Source of the DNA: Picochlorum sp. 'celeri'
Lineage: Eukaryota > Chlorophyta > Trebouxiophyceae
Length of the DNA stretch: 64,000 nt
Assembly (NCBI GenBank): GCA_010909725.1
Contig: JAACMV010000024.1
Span: forward strand, 434,001 to 498,000
Direction: 5' to 3'
The notes under the pieces are model-generated. The model was not told the DNA's origin. It was given only the letters and a program-made list of their open reading frames with translations, and searched no databases. A program made the translations under genes and the position numbers. Shown one piece after another: positions 56,003 through 64,000 of this stretch (position 1 is the first letter of the stretch; the number at the start of each line of letters is the position of its first letter).

Positions 56003-57985
56003 TCACTGGCCAAGATGAGCTTTGATTGCCTCTGTGGCAAGCTGGGCTTCAGTTTTTCCAGTCTTCTCTGCGGCAGATTTCAGCAAATCAGCAGCATCTG
56101 TAGATATTCCGATTTGTGGAAGATTTTTCATTTCACTTTGTGGAATATACGAGTCTTGCTGCTCCTTCAGGGCATCAAAGCCGACTCTGCCACAGAAATC
56201 ACCAAATGATTCACCCACACGCCTTTGTGACTTGAAGAGAGCGAAAATTGGTTCAAAGAATGACTCAAAATCGCTCAGCTTGACACGGTCTTGATAACGC
56301 TCTGCCAGACGTGCTCCACTAGGACTTCCCCCGAGCCAAATCTGATATGAGTTGGGCCCATCTCCAACAAATCCTAGTTCGGCATTATATGGTCTTGCAC
56401 AGCCATTTGGGCATCCAGTCATCCGAATGACAAATTTCTCATCTTTATCCATTCCAAGATTCTCCAAAACGTTACGAATGCGACTGATAACGTCTGGAAG
56501 GCCTCGCTCGGCTTCAGCAATTGCCAATCCACAGAGTGGCAATGCAGGGCATGCCATGGAACCAGCTTCCAAGGGGTCCCAGTCTTGGACGTCCTTTATA
56601 CCCGCAGCAGACAATGATGAAATGATATCATCCTTCCAAGCTGGGGATATATTTCGCAGAATGAGATTCTGATTAGCAGTGATGCTCACTGGAATTTCAT
56701 ATCTCTCAATCACAGCTCTGAGTGTCTTCTTTGCTTCACCCTTCAGTCGTCCATTCTGGACATAGATTCCATATGCCAACTTTCCATCTCCTTGGTCCAT
56801 CCAGCCTAAATAATCTTTAAATTCCCAAGCAGGCAGTGGTCGGAATGGCTCCATCTTCTTTCCATAGTACTGCTCCGTCACCTGGCGGAACTTGTCCACT
56901 CCCCAGTCGTGAATCAAATATTTCAGGCGGGCCTGCTTCCTGTCATCTCTGCGACCGTAATCACGCTGCACCGCGACAATCGCCTTGACAATATGGAAAA
57001 TATCATCAGCGGGCACAAACCCTAAAGGATCTGCCAATCTCGGGAAGGTCGTTGCCTTTCCATGAGAACGACCCATGCCTCCCCCAACAAGCACATTGAA
57101 TCCCTGCAACTTGCCTTCGGCATCAGTCATCACCACCAAGGCCAAATCATTTGTCAAAGCATCCACCGAGTTATCTCCAGGAACTGTCACAGCAACCTTG
57201 AACTTACGGGGCAGGAACAAATTGCCATAAATTGGCTCTGGAGAACCCTCAAAATTTGTTCCAAACCCATTGAATGCCCTATCAGCTGTCACTTTGGGAT
57301 CCTCCATCTCATGGGAAAAGAATTTCTCACCATCCAACCAAACATCGTAATACGCTCCACTCTGAGGTGCCAGCAGATCAGCAACGTCATTCGCATATTT
57401 TTGCGCCAATAGATACTCTGGCTTGTCCGAAAACACCTCTGGTGGAGCCATGACATTTCTGTTCACATCCCCACAAGCACCGAGGGTGCTTCCCATGGCC
57501 TTAATGACCGAAGAAAACACAGTCTTCAAATCCTGCTTCAAAACCCCGTGCAACTGGAATGTCTGGCGAGTTGTCAAGCGCAGCGTTCCATTGCCATACA
57601 AATCCGCCAACTCATCCATGACAAGGTACAACTGATTGGTCACGGAACCCGCAGGCTGCCTCGTTCGCATCATAAATTGATATGCCTTACCAGCCCCAAA
57701 TGTCCTCTTCTCTCTGTCATCCTGCTGATACGAACCGTGGAATTTCATGAGCTGCACCGCCTCTTCGCTAATACTTGTCTCCTCAGTCACCAGCTCTTGC
57801 ATAAGAGGGTGCCTCAGAAAGTCGGACTTCTCTTTTATTAATTCTACTTTGGATCGTTTAGGTCCCCTTGAGGATGGAGGGCGAGACGGTGTTGCAACAC
57901 ATACAATTTTACCGCCTGTAAAGCGACTATGCGCCGCAACAGAACGTGTACCCACATGCCTCTTCATTTTTATATGCGAATGCAT
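56003..57985 (-). CDS. SIR: Ferredoxin-dependent assimilatory sulfite reductase, plastid
   Basis: Reduces sulfite to sulfide with six electrons from ferredoxin, in plastid sulfur assimilation. Single exon, 660 residues, as in plants. The N-terminal ~50 residues ([20 protein letters not shown] start) are a basic transit peptide. Two ferrite-like repeats are visible: [40 protein letters not shown] with GDVNRNVM, and [20 protein letters not shown]. The siroheme/4Fe-4S ligands are in [20 protein letters not shown] and [20 protein letters not shown], the four-Cys pattern of the family. [12 protein letters not shown] is near the C-terminus. The frame is intact. Confidence 0.94.
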   Translation of the reverse strand: MHSHIKMKRHVGTRSVAAHSRFTGGKIVCVATPSRPPSSRGPKRSKVELIKEKSDFLRHPLMQELVTEETSISEEAVQLMKFHGSYQQDDREKRTFGAGKAYQFMMRTRQPAGSVTNQLYLVMDELADLYGNGTLRLTTRQTFQLHGVLKQDLKTVFSSVIKAMGSTLGACGDVNRNVMAPPEVFSDKPEYLLAQKYANDVADLLAPQSGAYYDVWLDGEKFFSHEMEDPKVTADRAFNGFGTNFEGSPEPIYGNLFLPRKFKVAVTVPGDNSVDALTNDLALVVMTDAEGKLQGFNVLVGGGMGRSHGKATTFPRLADPLGFVPADDIFHIVKAIVAVQRDYGRRDDRKQARLKYLIHDWGVDKFRQVTEQYYGKKMEPFRPLPAWEFKDYLGWMDQGDGKLAYGIYVQNGRLKGEAKKTLRAVIERYEIPVSITANQNLILRNISPAWKDDIISSLSAAGIKDVQDWDPLEAGSMACPALPLCGLAIAEAERGLPDVISRIRNVLENLGMDKDEKFVIRMTGCPNGCARPYNAELGFVGDGPNSYQIWLGGSPSGARLAERYQDRVKLSDFESFFEPIFALFKSQRRVGESFGDFCGRVGFDALKEQQDSYIPQSEMKNLPQIGISTDAADLLKSAAEKTGKTEAQLATEAIKAHLGQ

Positions 57986-58395
57986 TTTTGCTGCTCAAAT
58001 ATGACTTTGACGACTGCGTTTGACTGCAGATATCATCCACTCTCATAGAGCATGGCAATCCATCGAAGAATTTCAACCATTACGGTCAATGGTGTGTCTC
58101 GATGGGATTCTTCTGCAACGAATTGTCAACGACTCAGCATCCGGTTCATGTCCCAGAGTATTCTCAGATATCATGGTATATGAATACCAGTATTCATTAT
58201 TAGTGGATAAATAATGGTCTCGAGAGTGACTGATAGTAATATAGCGATGGTTGGTGTCATGGGCACCTCAACAAGCTGGTGACGATCTGGTAGGATTCAG
58301 GTACACGAAAACTTGGGTGCTGGGTCAATCACGTCGAATACACACATGCTTTCTATTATTTAGATTAGATAACTTTATATTGACTCTCGAATCAT
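57986..58395. other. Divergent intergenic region, no gene seen
   Basis: About 410 bp between sulfite reductase (minus) and the unknown gene starting near 58396 (plus). It should contain both promoters. Short frames here show nothing recognisable. The next gene might start earlier through an upstream exon. Confidence 0.5.
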
Positions 58396-59268
58396 ATGGG
58401 TATCCGTTTCTTTCGGCGGAAGGGAAAGAGGTTGGAAACCTGTCAAACTGCTGGTCAACAGCTAGGCGATGACCCAAGGGGAGGCAAAAGACGTGGTAAA
58501 GGAAGGAATGGAGGCTCATCGATCGATAATGGGTTGATTCGAGCCGTTGGTGTGGATAGATGTGCGGCTGGGGGTCGGCATTCTCAGAACATGGGCAAGG
58601 TGTTTGTTGCTCCTTGGTCCTATTCCCGTAAAGAGATCCAGGAGAAGATGGACAAGTACAGGGCAGAGAACTCGCGAATTAATTCCCGCCAAATAGTACC
58701 AGGAGATTTGATGCTTGGTGATACGGAAGGGTTGTGGGGGACAAGGTTTCGTATGGATGATGTTGAGGTTAGAAAGGAACATCAAAGGAAACTGGGTCTC
58801 TCTGAGCGGGAAGAAGCACGTTTGGAAAGGATCTTGTACACACAAAATGATGAATCCTCTCTCATTCGTGTCCTGGGCAGATCAAGGCATCGGTGTAGGA
58901 AGAGCATGGGTGCTGAGCGATGGAAGGAGTTTATGAACAGAGAAAAGAAGTCATTGAAGGAGCACGTATCCATGCTGGAAAATAAATGGGGCAGGCGCTT
59001 TGTCGATTCTTGTCGGAGATTTATAGCAGACACACCCTTGGTGAAGAGAAGGGAGTCTGAACCTCTGCAGCGTGCTCATGTGGATGTTATTCATCCACCC
59101 ATAGAATCGTCTCACACATCTAGGTTAGAGATGAAAACTAATGAGGATAGTCACGTAATAGGTAGCCTTAGGGAAAAGTACGACCTGAATATTGGTAAGG
59201 TAGTATCAACGGTTGTCCAAAATGATGACAGTTTTAGAATTCTAGCCCGCCCCACTTCTGCTGCGTAG
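58396..59268 (+). CDS. Hypothetical basic protein, unknown
   Basis: Single frame of up to 290 residues ending at 59268. The ATG at 58396 (MGIRFFRRKGKRLETCQT) gives a long basic Gly-rich leader. A second ATG at about 58591 (MGKVFVAPWSYSRKEIQEKM) starts the region that looks conserved. The middle is highly charged and helical: EVRKEHQRKLGLSEREEARL, GRSRHRCRKSMGAERWKEFM, NREKKSLKEHVSMLENKWGR. There are no TM helices or known motifs. The basic composition suggests nucleic-acid or ribosome association, but that is inference. Confidence 0.55.
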   Translation: MGIRFFRRKGKRLETCQTAGQQLGDDPRGGKRRGKGRNGGSSIDNGLIRAVGVDRCAAGGRHSQNMGKVFVAPWSYSRKEIQEKMDKYRAENSRINSRQIVPGDLMLGDTEGLWGTRFRMDDVEVRKEHQRKLGLSEREEARLERILYTQNDESSLIRVLGRSRHRCRKSMGAERWKEFMNREKKSLKEHVSMLENKWGRRFVDSCRRFIADTPLVKRRESEPLQRAHVDVIHPPIESSHTSRLEMKTNEDSHVIGSLREKYDLNIGKVVSTVVQNDDSFRILARPTSAA

Positions 59269-59324
59269 ACATTACTCAATTCTACATACATGGATTTTGA
59301 TATATCATTCATATATAGCGATAA

Positions 59325-60183
59325 TTACTGTTCTGAAGCATCCTTTGGTTTCCAATTCGAGGTATCATAGTGTACCCAACCATCATCGTCCTGCTCACCA
59401 GAAGCATCAAACATTGAGTATGGCCCACAAGGCCATATTTCCGAGTTTGCAAAAAGAACTTCTCTCAAATAATCCCACTGATAGTCATTAGCACATTCTG
59501 GAAGACTATCAAGACCAGCAACGTTTTGGAAATTGCCACAAGCATCTAAAACTGCATCAAGACAATACTCACTGAGCCCCCCTTTTGAGGCAAAAAGCGC
59601 TGATGCCCTACAACCAGAATTCAATATTACTACTCGTGTGAATGAAATGAGTTCAATATCTGTCAACGCACTCTTTATTCGTATTCGGTACACATTTGAC
59701 ACACGATGTAATCATTCTGGGCTTTGGCAGTTGATTTTGTTGAAGTAGATATGCCACGGTTTCTATGTAATTCGTGAAGCCAACAATCAGGTCTTTTTCC
59801 ACTTCCATTCGCATGTCTGGAGGAAGGAAATTGATCAAGTATACATCAGGATCGTGCATTGCTTGTGCCTCTGCACGAAAACAACAATAAGTTTTAGCTC
59901 AATAACCCCCCTCATCGTAGACGAAACCCCAATAGGCTCCATCCTCATTTACAACTCAAAACAAATTTTGCTCAAATCACATGCCTGGGTACTCTGATAA
60001 GGATTCTCGTAGCAAATCTGCCGAAACATTTGCCGTTTCGAGCATGAGCAACCTGGTCCGTGGGCTCAGGCACCCTCCAATGCAAGCATGACACGAGCAA
60101 AATGACATAGTATCAATAGTTTTTAATCCCATGGTATCGTATACGGTCCTCGTGTATCGAATTCGGAACGACAGTTTGAACAA
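59325..60183 (-). CDS. Unknown protein, with a probable GC-AG intron and one frame break
   Basis: Exon 1 (ATG at 60183) encodes a basic start, then SFCSCHACIGGCLSPRTRLL and ANVSADLLRESLSEYP. The next exon continues in phase as EAQAMHDPDVYLINFLPPDM and EKDLIVGFTNYIETVAYLLQ, QNQLPKPRMITSCVKC. The junction has GC instead of GT at the donor (CAG/gcatgt) and a normal TGCAG acceptor near 59872. After a break near 59655 the frame reads LISFTRVVILNSGCRASALF, YCLDAVLDACGNFQN and ends WVHYDTSNWKPKDASEQ at 59325. Several Cys pairs (CSCHAC, CVKC) could bind metal. No family recognised. Confidence 0.5.
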
Positions 60184-60289
60184 AGTAATTCGTTATTTTT
60201 TTGCATGCAGAGATGACAGCAAAGAATGCCGCCTACATTTGATGAAATGTGATATATTTAATATCATTGATGAATTGTAAAAGCTGAAT

Positions 60290-61585
60290 ATGGAGCATGT
60301 CCCAAAATCAAAGAAACAAAAGCTTGCTGGGCAGCACAGTGGCTGCATGTTCTACTTCGAGAAGAAAGGTCGGTACTGCTCTCTCTCGAAACATGCTGAC
60401 AGTTTATACTGTGGTATTCACCGACCTCAGGTTTCAGGAGAGGAAGAAAGGGTTCAATGCCCGCATGGAAATCACACAGTGGCCAAGAGCTCTTTGGCAA
60501 AGCATGTGAAGATATGTCCAGACTATGTGAAGTTGAAGGAATTAGAGTCCAAGCCATATTTTGAGCGTGGATTCAATAAGGGATTGGACACAAATGTAAA
60601 TCTGCCACATGTAGAGGGACAGAATTCTTTATCCAGGAGGAGATTTGCATTGATCCAGCTTATGGGAGAGAAAGGTTTTCAGGATTTGTTGGACAAAATA
60701 GAGCGTTTGCATAGTGATCTAGAATGCAGTTCGAGAGAAAAGAGCTATATCGAGCCGTCTAGTATGGGAGCAAGCAGCATACCGGAAGGAGACCACCAAC
60801 GACGGTCACTGATGAAGAAAAAGCATTCCAGTCAGCAGGATTCAATCATAGGCAATATGATGAAGTGGGGATTCTTAGACCATCCAAAAACTGTCAAATA
60901 TATGGAATTTGGATCAGGAAAAGGATATTTGACAGGTAGAATGATCGACTGTGTTCCAAGCGTGCAGGATGTGGTGTTGATTGACCGAACAAGTTTCAAA
61001 CTGACAGTAGATCGAAATCTGAGGGATAAGAATTTGCAGAGGGTTCGATGCGACATTGCCGATTTCAACCCATCAAAAGTTGAAAATCCATCCGCTTGGG
61101 TAGCCTATGGGAAGCATTTGTGCGGACCAGCGACAGATATGACCATCCGTTGTGTTGCCAATCAAATGCACACTGATGGTTGCAAGCCCATGGGTTTGGC
61201 AATAGCATCCTGCTGCCATCATCTCACCTCATGGGATCAATATGTTGGGCACAAATTTATGAATGAGCACGATATATCTCCCGAGGAATTCGAGTTGATG
61301 TGCTACATGTGTGCTTGGGCAACCTGTGGGCACTCTTCTAGCAAGAACACGCTGAAGCAACAGGATGACAATGACTGTATGAAGCACGAACATGGTCCTT
61401 GGCGTCCTCAAGCAACCATAGGCAGAGCACGACGTATTGAGATAGGAATCAAATGTAAGGACCTGATAGACAGAGGCAGAATATTGTATTGCAGGCAAGT
61501 TTTAGAGTGGAATGCTGCAGATGTGACATTCGTAGATTCATCAATCTCATTAGAAAATAGACTCTTACTGGCCAAGCGACCTTGA
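60290..61585 (+). CDS. TRM13: TRM13 tRNA 2'-O-methyltransferase
   Basis: Methylates the ribose at position 4 of certain tRNAs (Gly, Pro, His). Single exon, 431 residues. The N-terminal zinc finger (CMFYFEKKGRYCSLSKHADS with LYCGIH) is the TRM13 CCCH type. A U11-48K-like CHHC finger follows (VQCPHGNHTVAKSSLAKHVK, IC). The methyltransferase domain starts near residue 205: VKYMEFGSGKGYLTGRMIDC holds the SAM-binding loop, then VLIDRTSFKL and RCDIADFNP. The family block VAYGKHLCGPATDMTIRC and LAIASCCHHLTSWDQYVG precede ARRIEIGIKCKDLIDRGRIL near the C-terminus. The frame is intact. Confidence 0.94.
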   Translation: MEHVPKSKKQKLAGQHSGCMFYFEKKGRYCSLSKHADSLYCGIHRPQVSGEEERVQCPHGNHTVAKSSLAKHVKICPDYVKLKELESKPYFERGFNKGLDTNVNLPHVEGQNSLSRRRFALIQLMGEKGFQDLLDKIERLHSDLECSSREKSYIEPSSMGASSIPEGDHQRRSLMKKKHSSQQDSIIGNMMKWGFLDHPKTVKYMEFGSGKGYLTGRMIDCVPSVQDVVLIDRTSFKLTVDRNLRDKNLQRVRCDIADFNPSKVENPSAWVAYGKHLCGPATDMTIRCVANQMHTDGCKPMGLAIASCCHHLTSWDQYVGHKFMNEHDISPEEFELMCYMCAWATCGHSSSKNTLKQQDDNDCMKHEHGPWRPQATIGRARRIEIGIKCKDLIDRGRILYCRQVLEWNAADVTFVDSSISLENRLLLAKRP

Positions 61586-61903
61586 ATGAATCTACTCTGT
61601 AAAGCCTTTTTGTTACAGTAATTGCAAAACCAAAAAAAAAATCATATCATTCTCGTCAAGAAAAAAATAAGGGGTTCTTTCCAGATCTCATGCGAATCAT
61701 TTGACATCAAATGGAAAAATTTTCATTAAAATATTCCCCAATCCCATCATATCATACCCATCACAAGCAATACTACATATTGCCACCCAAATAATTCCAA
61801 TCAAAGCACATGTAACATACGTTGTTTAAAACCATTTCATCAGCGATCTCTTAATATACAAATGCGATCAAAAGTAACCGCAGACAGAGATCATAACTTT
61901 TCC
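61586..61903. other. AT-rich convergent intergenic region
   Basis: About 320 bp between convergent TRM13 and the TIGR01589 gene. It is A/T-rich with two A runs (61630-61680). I see no gene or structured RNA. Presumably it holds both 3' UTRs. Confidence 0.5.
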
Positions 61904-62467
61904 CTAGAAGCAAGGAGAATGCCAGTTCCCCACGGCATTGTTATCCACTTGAGTACATGCAACACTACTCAAACTGCAAGCACTGTCACATCTACTCATA
62001 AATGCATTGTTAGCGGCAGCTTCTTTCTCTTGCTGCTCTTTTTCTTCCTTAAGCCTCAAGTATTCTTCATATTCTCTGAAGAAATCAGCATTCTCTGATT
62101 CCAGGCGCTTCCAAACGATCTCGGTAACCTTTGGGTCTACTCCCATGAACGATAGACAATAACAGGTCTCTGGGCAGTCCTTACCGAGTTCAATGCAGTG
62201 TTCGATTAAAATATGCACCTATAATCAGATATGTACCATTAGAACCACTCACAAAAGCATGTTGGCGGAGAAACTTCGTACCTTCTCCACATCCTCCGTC
62301 GTGACCTTTTGTCCGAGCCCTGAGGGAATGGTTGGCCTTTCCATTCCCTCCATATCGTATATCATTTCATTAACTGTCAGATTCCTGAGCGCTACCAAAA
62401 TACTTTCAGATATTCGGGGACTACTCTCCGACCCGCCCACGCGAGGTCGAACATGCGGTCCACACAT
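61904..62467 (-). CDS. Plant-specific TIGR01589 (A_thal_3526) domain protein
   Basis: Two exons (62282-62467, 61904-62218) join in phase to 166 residues. The core spans the junction: TTEDVEK, then VHILIEHCIELGKDCPETCY, CLSFMGVDPKVTEIVWKRLE, SENADFFREYEEYLRLKEEK. The spacing of I-E-x-C-I, V-x-P-x-x-T-x-x-V-W-x-x-L and E-N-x-x-F-F-x-x-Y matches the TIGR01589 family, which is known from plants and has no assigned function. A Ser/Cys tail follows. The short N-terminal part before the domain has no signal peptide. The family supports a green-lineage host. Confidence 0.75.
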
Positions 62468-62757
62468 ACAGTAGCCGTAAAAAACCGAGACGTATGAGTT
62501 TCAAAAGCTATGAATCATTCGTAAATAGTGAATTAATTTACATGTGCTCTGATACAAGTCATACGTGTATGCATCGACCGATAGTTTTGCTACCGAATCC
62601 GCGATTTTCCGACAGAATGGTGGCATTTTGGTGTACACGTCTACCGTTCTCTTGAGCCCACCAAAGAGATGCCTTGATGGGACGCATTGGCATAACGCAG
62701 ATTGCTCTTGTTTGACCCTGGCAACTCCAGATGACGTGAAACATGTGCAAAACACGC

Positions 62758-64000
62758 TCATATCCAGTCTCCTTCCTGAAATTTCAAAGGGAGATAGTGC
62801 TGTGACAGATATTGGAATCCAAAAGAAGACAAGGCCTGGATCTCTGCCTTGACCTTGGTGTTTACCATGATTTCGAGCTCTTTGACCCACAAAGGGTTTG
62901 ACTTGACAAAATCTTCCTCGAGAAGCTTTCTGCCCGTTTTGATATCTTCATCTGTCATTGGAAGTCTACACTGCTGAGGAATATTGAATCGGTCGAGATC
63001 AGACGGCCTCACCCCCAGCCACTTGATATCTGGTGTGGTGAGGTTGCTGCTGTCATATGACATGTTCATGGAACCCTTCATGTAGACTGACAAGATTTTA
63101 AGCCCGTATGGATCCGAATCTACCAAAGCTAGCACTGGTATTCTCAATGTATATCGAAGCTTTCGAAGGAAAAGGCGTGTTGCAACATCAGGTTGGCCTT
63201 TTGCTGTTATTATTATACATGGATATGTTTGGTAGAATCTATCCTCCGCCAAGCGCATAAAAGCTGCATCCTTCTCGACCAACAATATAAATTTTGCATT
63301 AGATTGGATATTTGTCACCTTGTCAATATTCGGTGGTATTGCCTTCCCTCCAACTCCCATTCTGCTACAGTCAATATCATCACCATCCTCTGTGAATTGA
63401 AGTTTTCCTACCACCACACCCTTTTCAGACGCGACTACGTGAAGTGATGATCTAGTACATGTGAGCATGCACGCGATATCATCCAGCACTGCATCAGAGT
63501 TGCCCTGGTCCTCAAACAGTTTCACATCTGTGTAAAAGAGATCACGCTTTGTGACATGAATTCTCTTCAAGCAGAGCTCGTGAACAAGCTGTAATATTCT
63601 GGTTGTTATCACAGTTTTTCTACAAGTCGATGTATTTGCAAATTGTCTGTAAGACACTGAATCCTTGAGAACAATACGATCCAATTCTGCACAGAGAAAG
63701 AATGCTCAACTGATGTTCTGCCATCAAACAATGTGGGGTCACCAGTAAGCACTATAGAGACCCAACATACCTGGAACATATAGCTGATTTGCTTTAGAAC
63801 GGTTCGGGAGAGCATACGTGAAGCCCTCCCCTTTGAGAATTGTATATGCAACCTGCAACACTGAACTCTCTATTTCTCTCAGTATCGCGTCAGCGTCCTT
63901 ATCCACCACTTCTCTACAGGAATGAGGCAAATTAAGATCTTTTAGAGACTTTATATACGTTGTCTGAGCTTTAACTGCACGTTCAAGCTCCTCAACCTTT
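62758..64000 (-). CDS. TOP6A: DNA topoisomerase VI subunit A (SPO11-3/BIN5 type), 5' end beyond the window
   Basis: Catalytic subunit of plant topoisomerase VI, required for endoreduplication. Two exons are visible: 63771 to the edge, and 62758-63686. They join in phase through ANQLYVP to [18 protein letters not shown]. Visible blocks are a coiled leader ([20 protein letters not shown]), [38 protein letters not shown], and [20 protein letters not shown] with the presumed catalytic Tyr. The Toprim metal site follows as [38 protein letters not shown] and [20 protein letters not shown]. The C-terminus [20 protein letters not shown] with LKFQEGDWI is the plant SPO11-3 form rather than SPO11-1/2. 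The N-terminus is outside the window. Confidence 0.93.

Noticed and set aside
60290..61585. Generic CCCH zinc-finger RNA-binding protein
   Set aside because: The finger is followed by a SAM-binding methyltransferase domain with the TRM13-specific GKHLCGPATDM block.
62501..62757. Open frame after the topoisomerase VI A stop, on the same strand
   Set aside because: It overlaps the 3' coding end in another frame, has no domain and looks like a chance frame in the 3' UTR.
62758..64000. Meiotic SPO11-1 or SPO11-2
   Set aside because: The C-terminal [18 protein letters not shown] ending and the overall blocks match the SPO11-3/TOP6A type.

Overview
The window is nuclear DNA of a eukaryote with a compact genome and many short introns. 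Most splice sites are GT-AG, and the resolved introns are mostly 60-140 nt. The gene content points to the green lineage (Viridiplantae). It has a nuclear-encoded plastid ribosomal protein L22, VIPP1, a non-catalytic ClpR-type Clp subunit, ferredoxin-type sulfite reductase, an SPX-RING ubiquitin ligase of the NLA/BAH1 type, a HAT3.1/PRHA-type PHD protein, a plant-type DNA topoisomerase VI A subunit (SPO11-3), the plant domain TIGR01589, and a CTR copper transporter with the Cys-Met motif described in Chlamydomonas. I cannot place it more precisely than a green alga or early-diverging streptophyte.

Layout. 1-8 kb: the start of an ABCC transporter (edge-truncated), a zinc-ribbon-like unknown, succinyl-CoA ligase beta, a peroxiredoxin-thioredoxin fusion and an MscS-type channel. 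8-14 kb: the cytosolic Fe-S assembly protein NAR1, a COG2509-type flavoprotein and RNase P/MRP subunit POP1. 14-27 kb: two half-size ABCA transporters, one on each strand, enclosing a Pol I TAF1B/Rrn7-like factor, VIPP1, ClpR and plastid L22. 27-39 kb: an M17 aminopeptidase, a fibronectin-III surface protein, an equilibrative nucleoside transporter, a DUF5522/PP-loop fusion, a PHD protein and a START-like protein. 39-55 kb: SPX-RING, a winged-helix-like nuclear protein, a CAF16/ABCI-type ATPase, HSP33, XRCC2, mitochondrial ATP synthase beta, a VAMP7-like R-SNARE and the CTR transporter. 55-64 kb: a YigZ/IMPACT protein, sulfite reductase, two unknowns, TRM13, a TIGR01589 protein and topoisomerase VI A (edge-truncated).

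Two themes cut across the window. First, the two ABCA half-transporters have complementary defects: one keeps Walker A, Walker B and the H-loop but has lost its signature motif, while the other keeps the signature but has a broken Walker A and H-loop. Together they would build one good and one degenerate ATP site, as expected of an obligate heterodimer. Second, many conserved genes (ATP synthase beta, aminopeptidase, HSP33, XRCC2, the nucleoside transporter, the CAF16-like ATPase and others) are interrupted by one-base indels, often in homopolymers, after which the conserved frame resumes. Essential genes are affected, so uncorrected long-read errors are the best explanation. The affected models below are therefore given as whole-gene spans.

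Spans cover introns. Exon positions are given only where splice phase could be followed by eye, and they may be off by a base.
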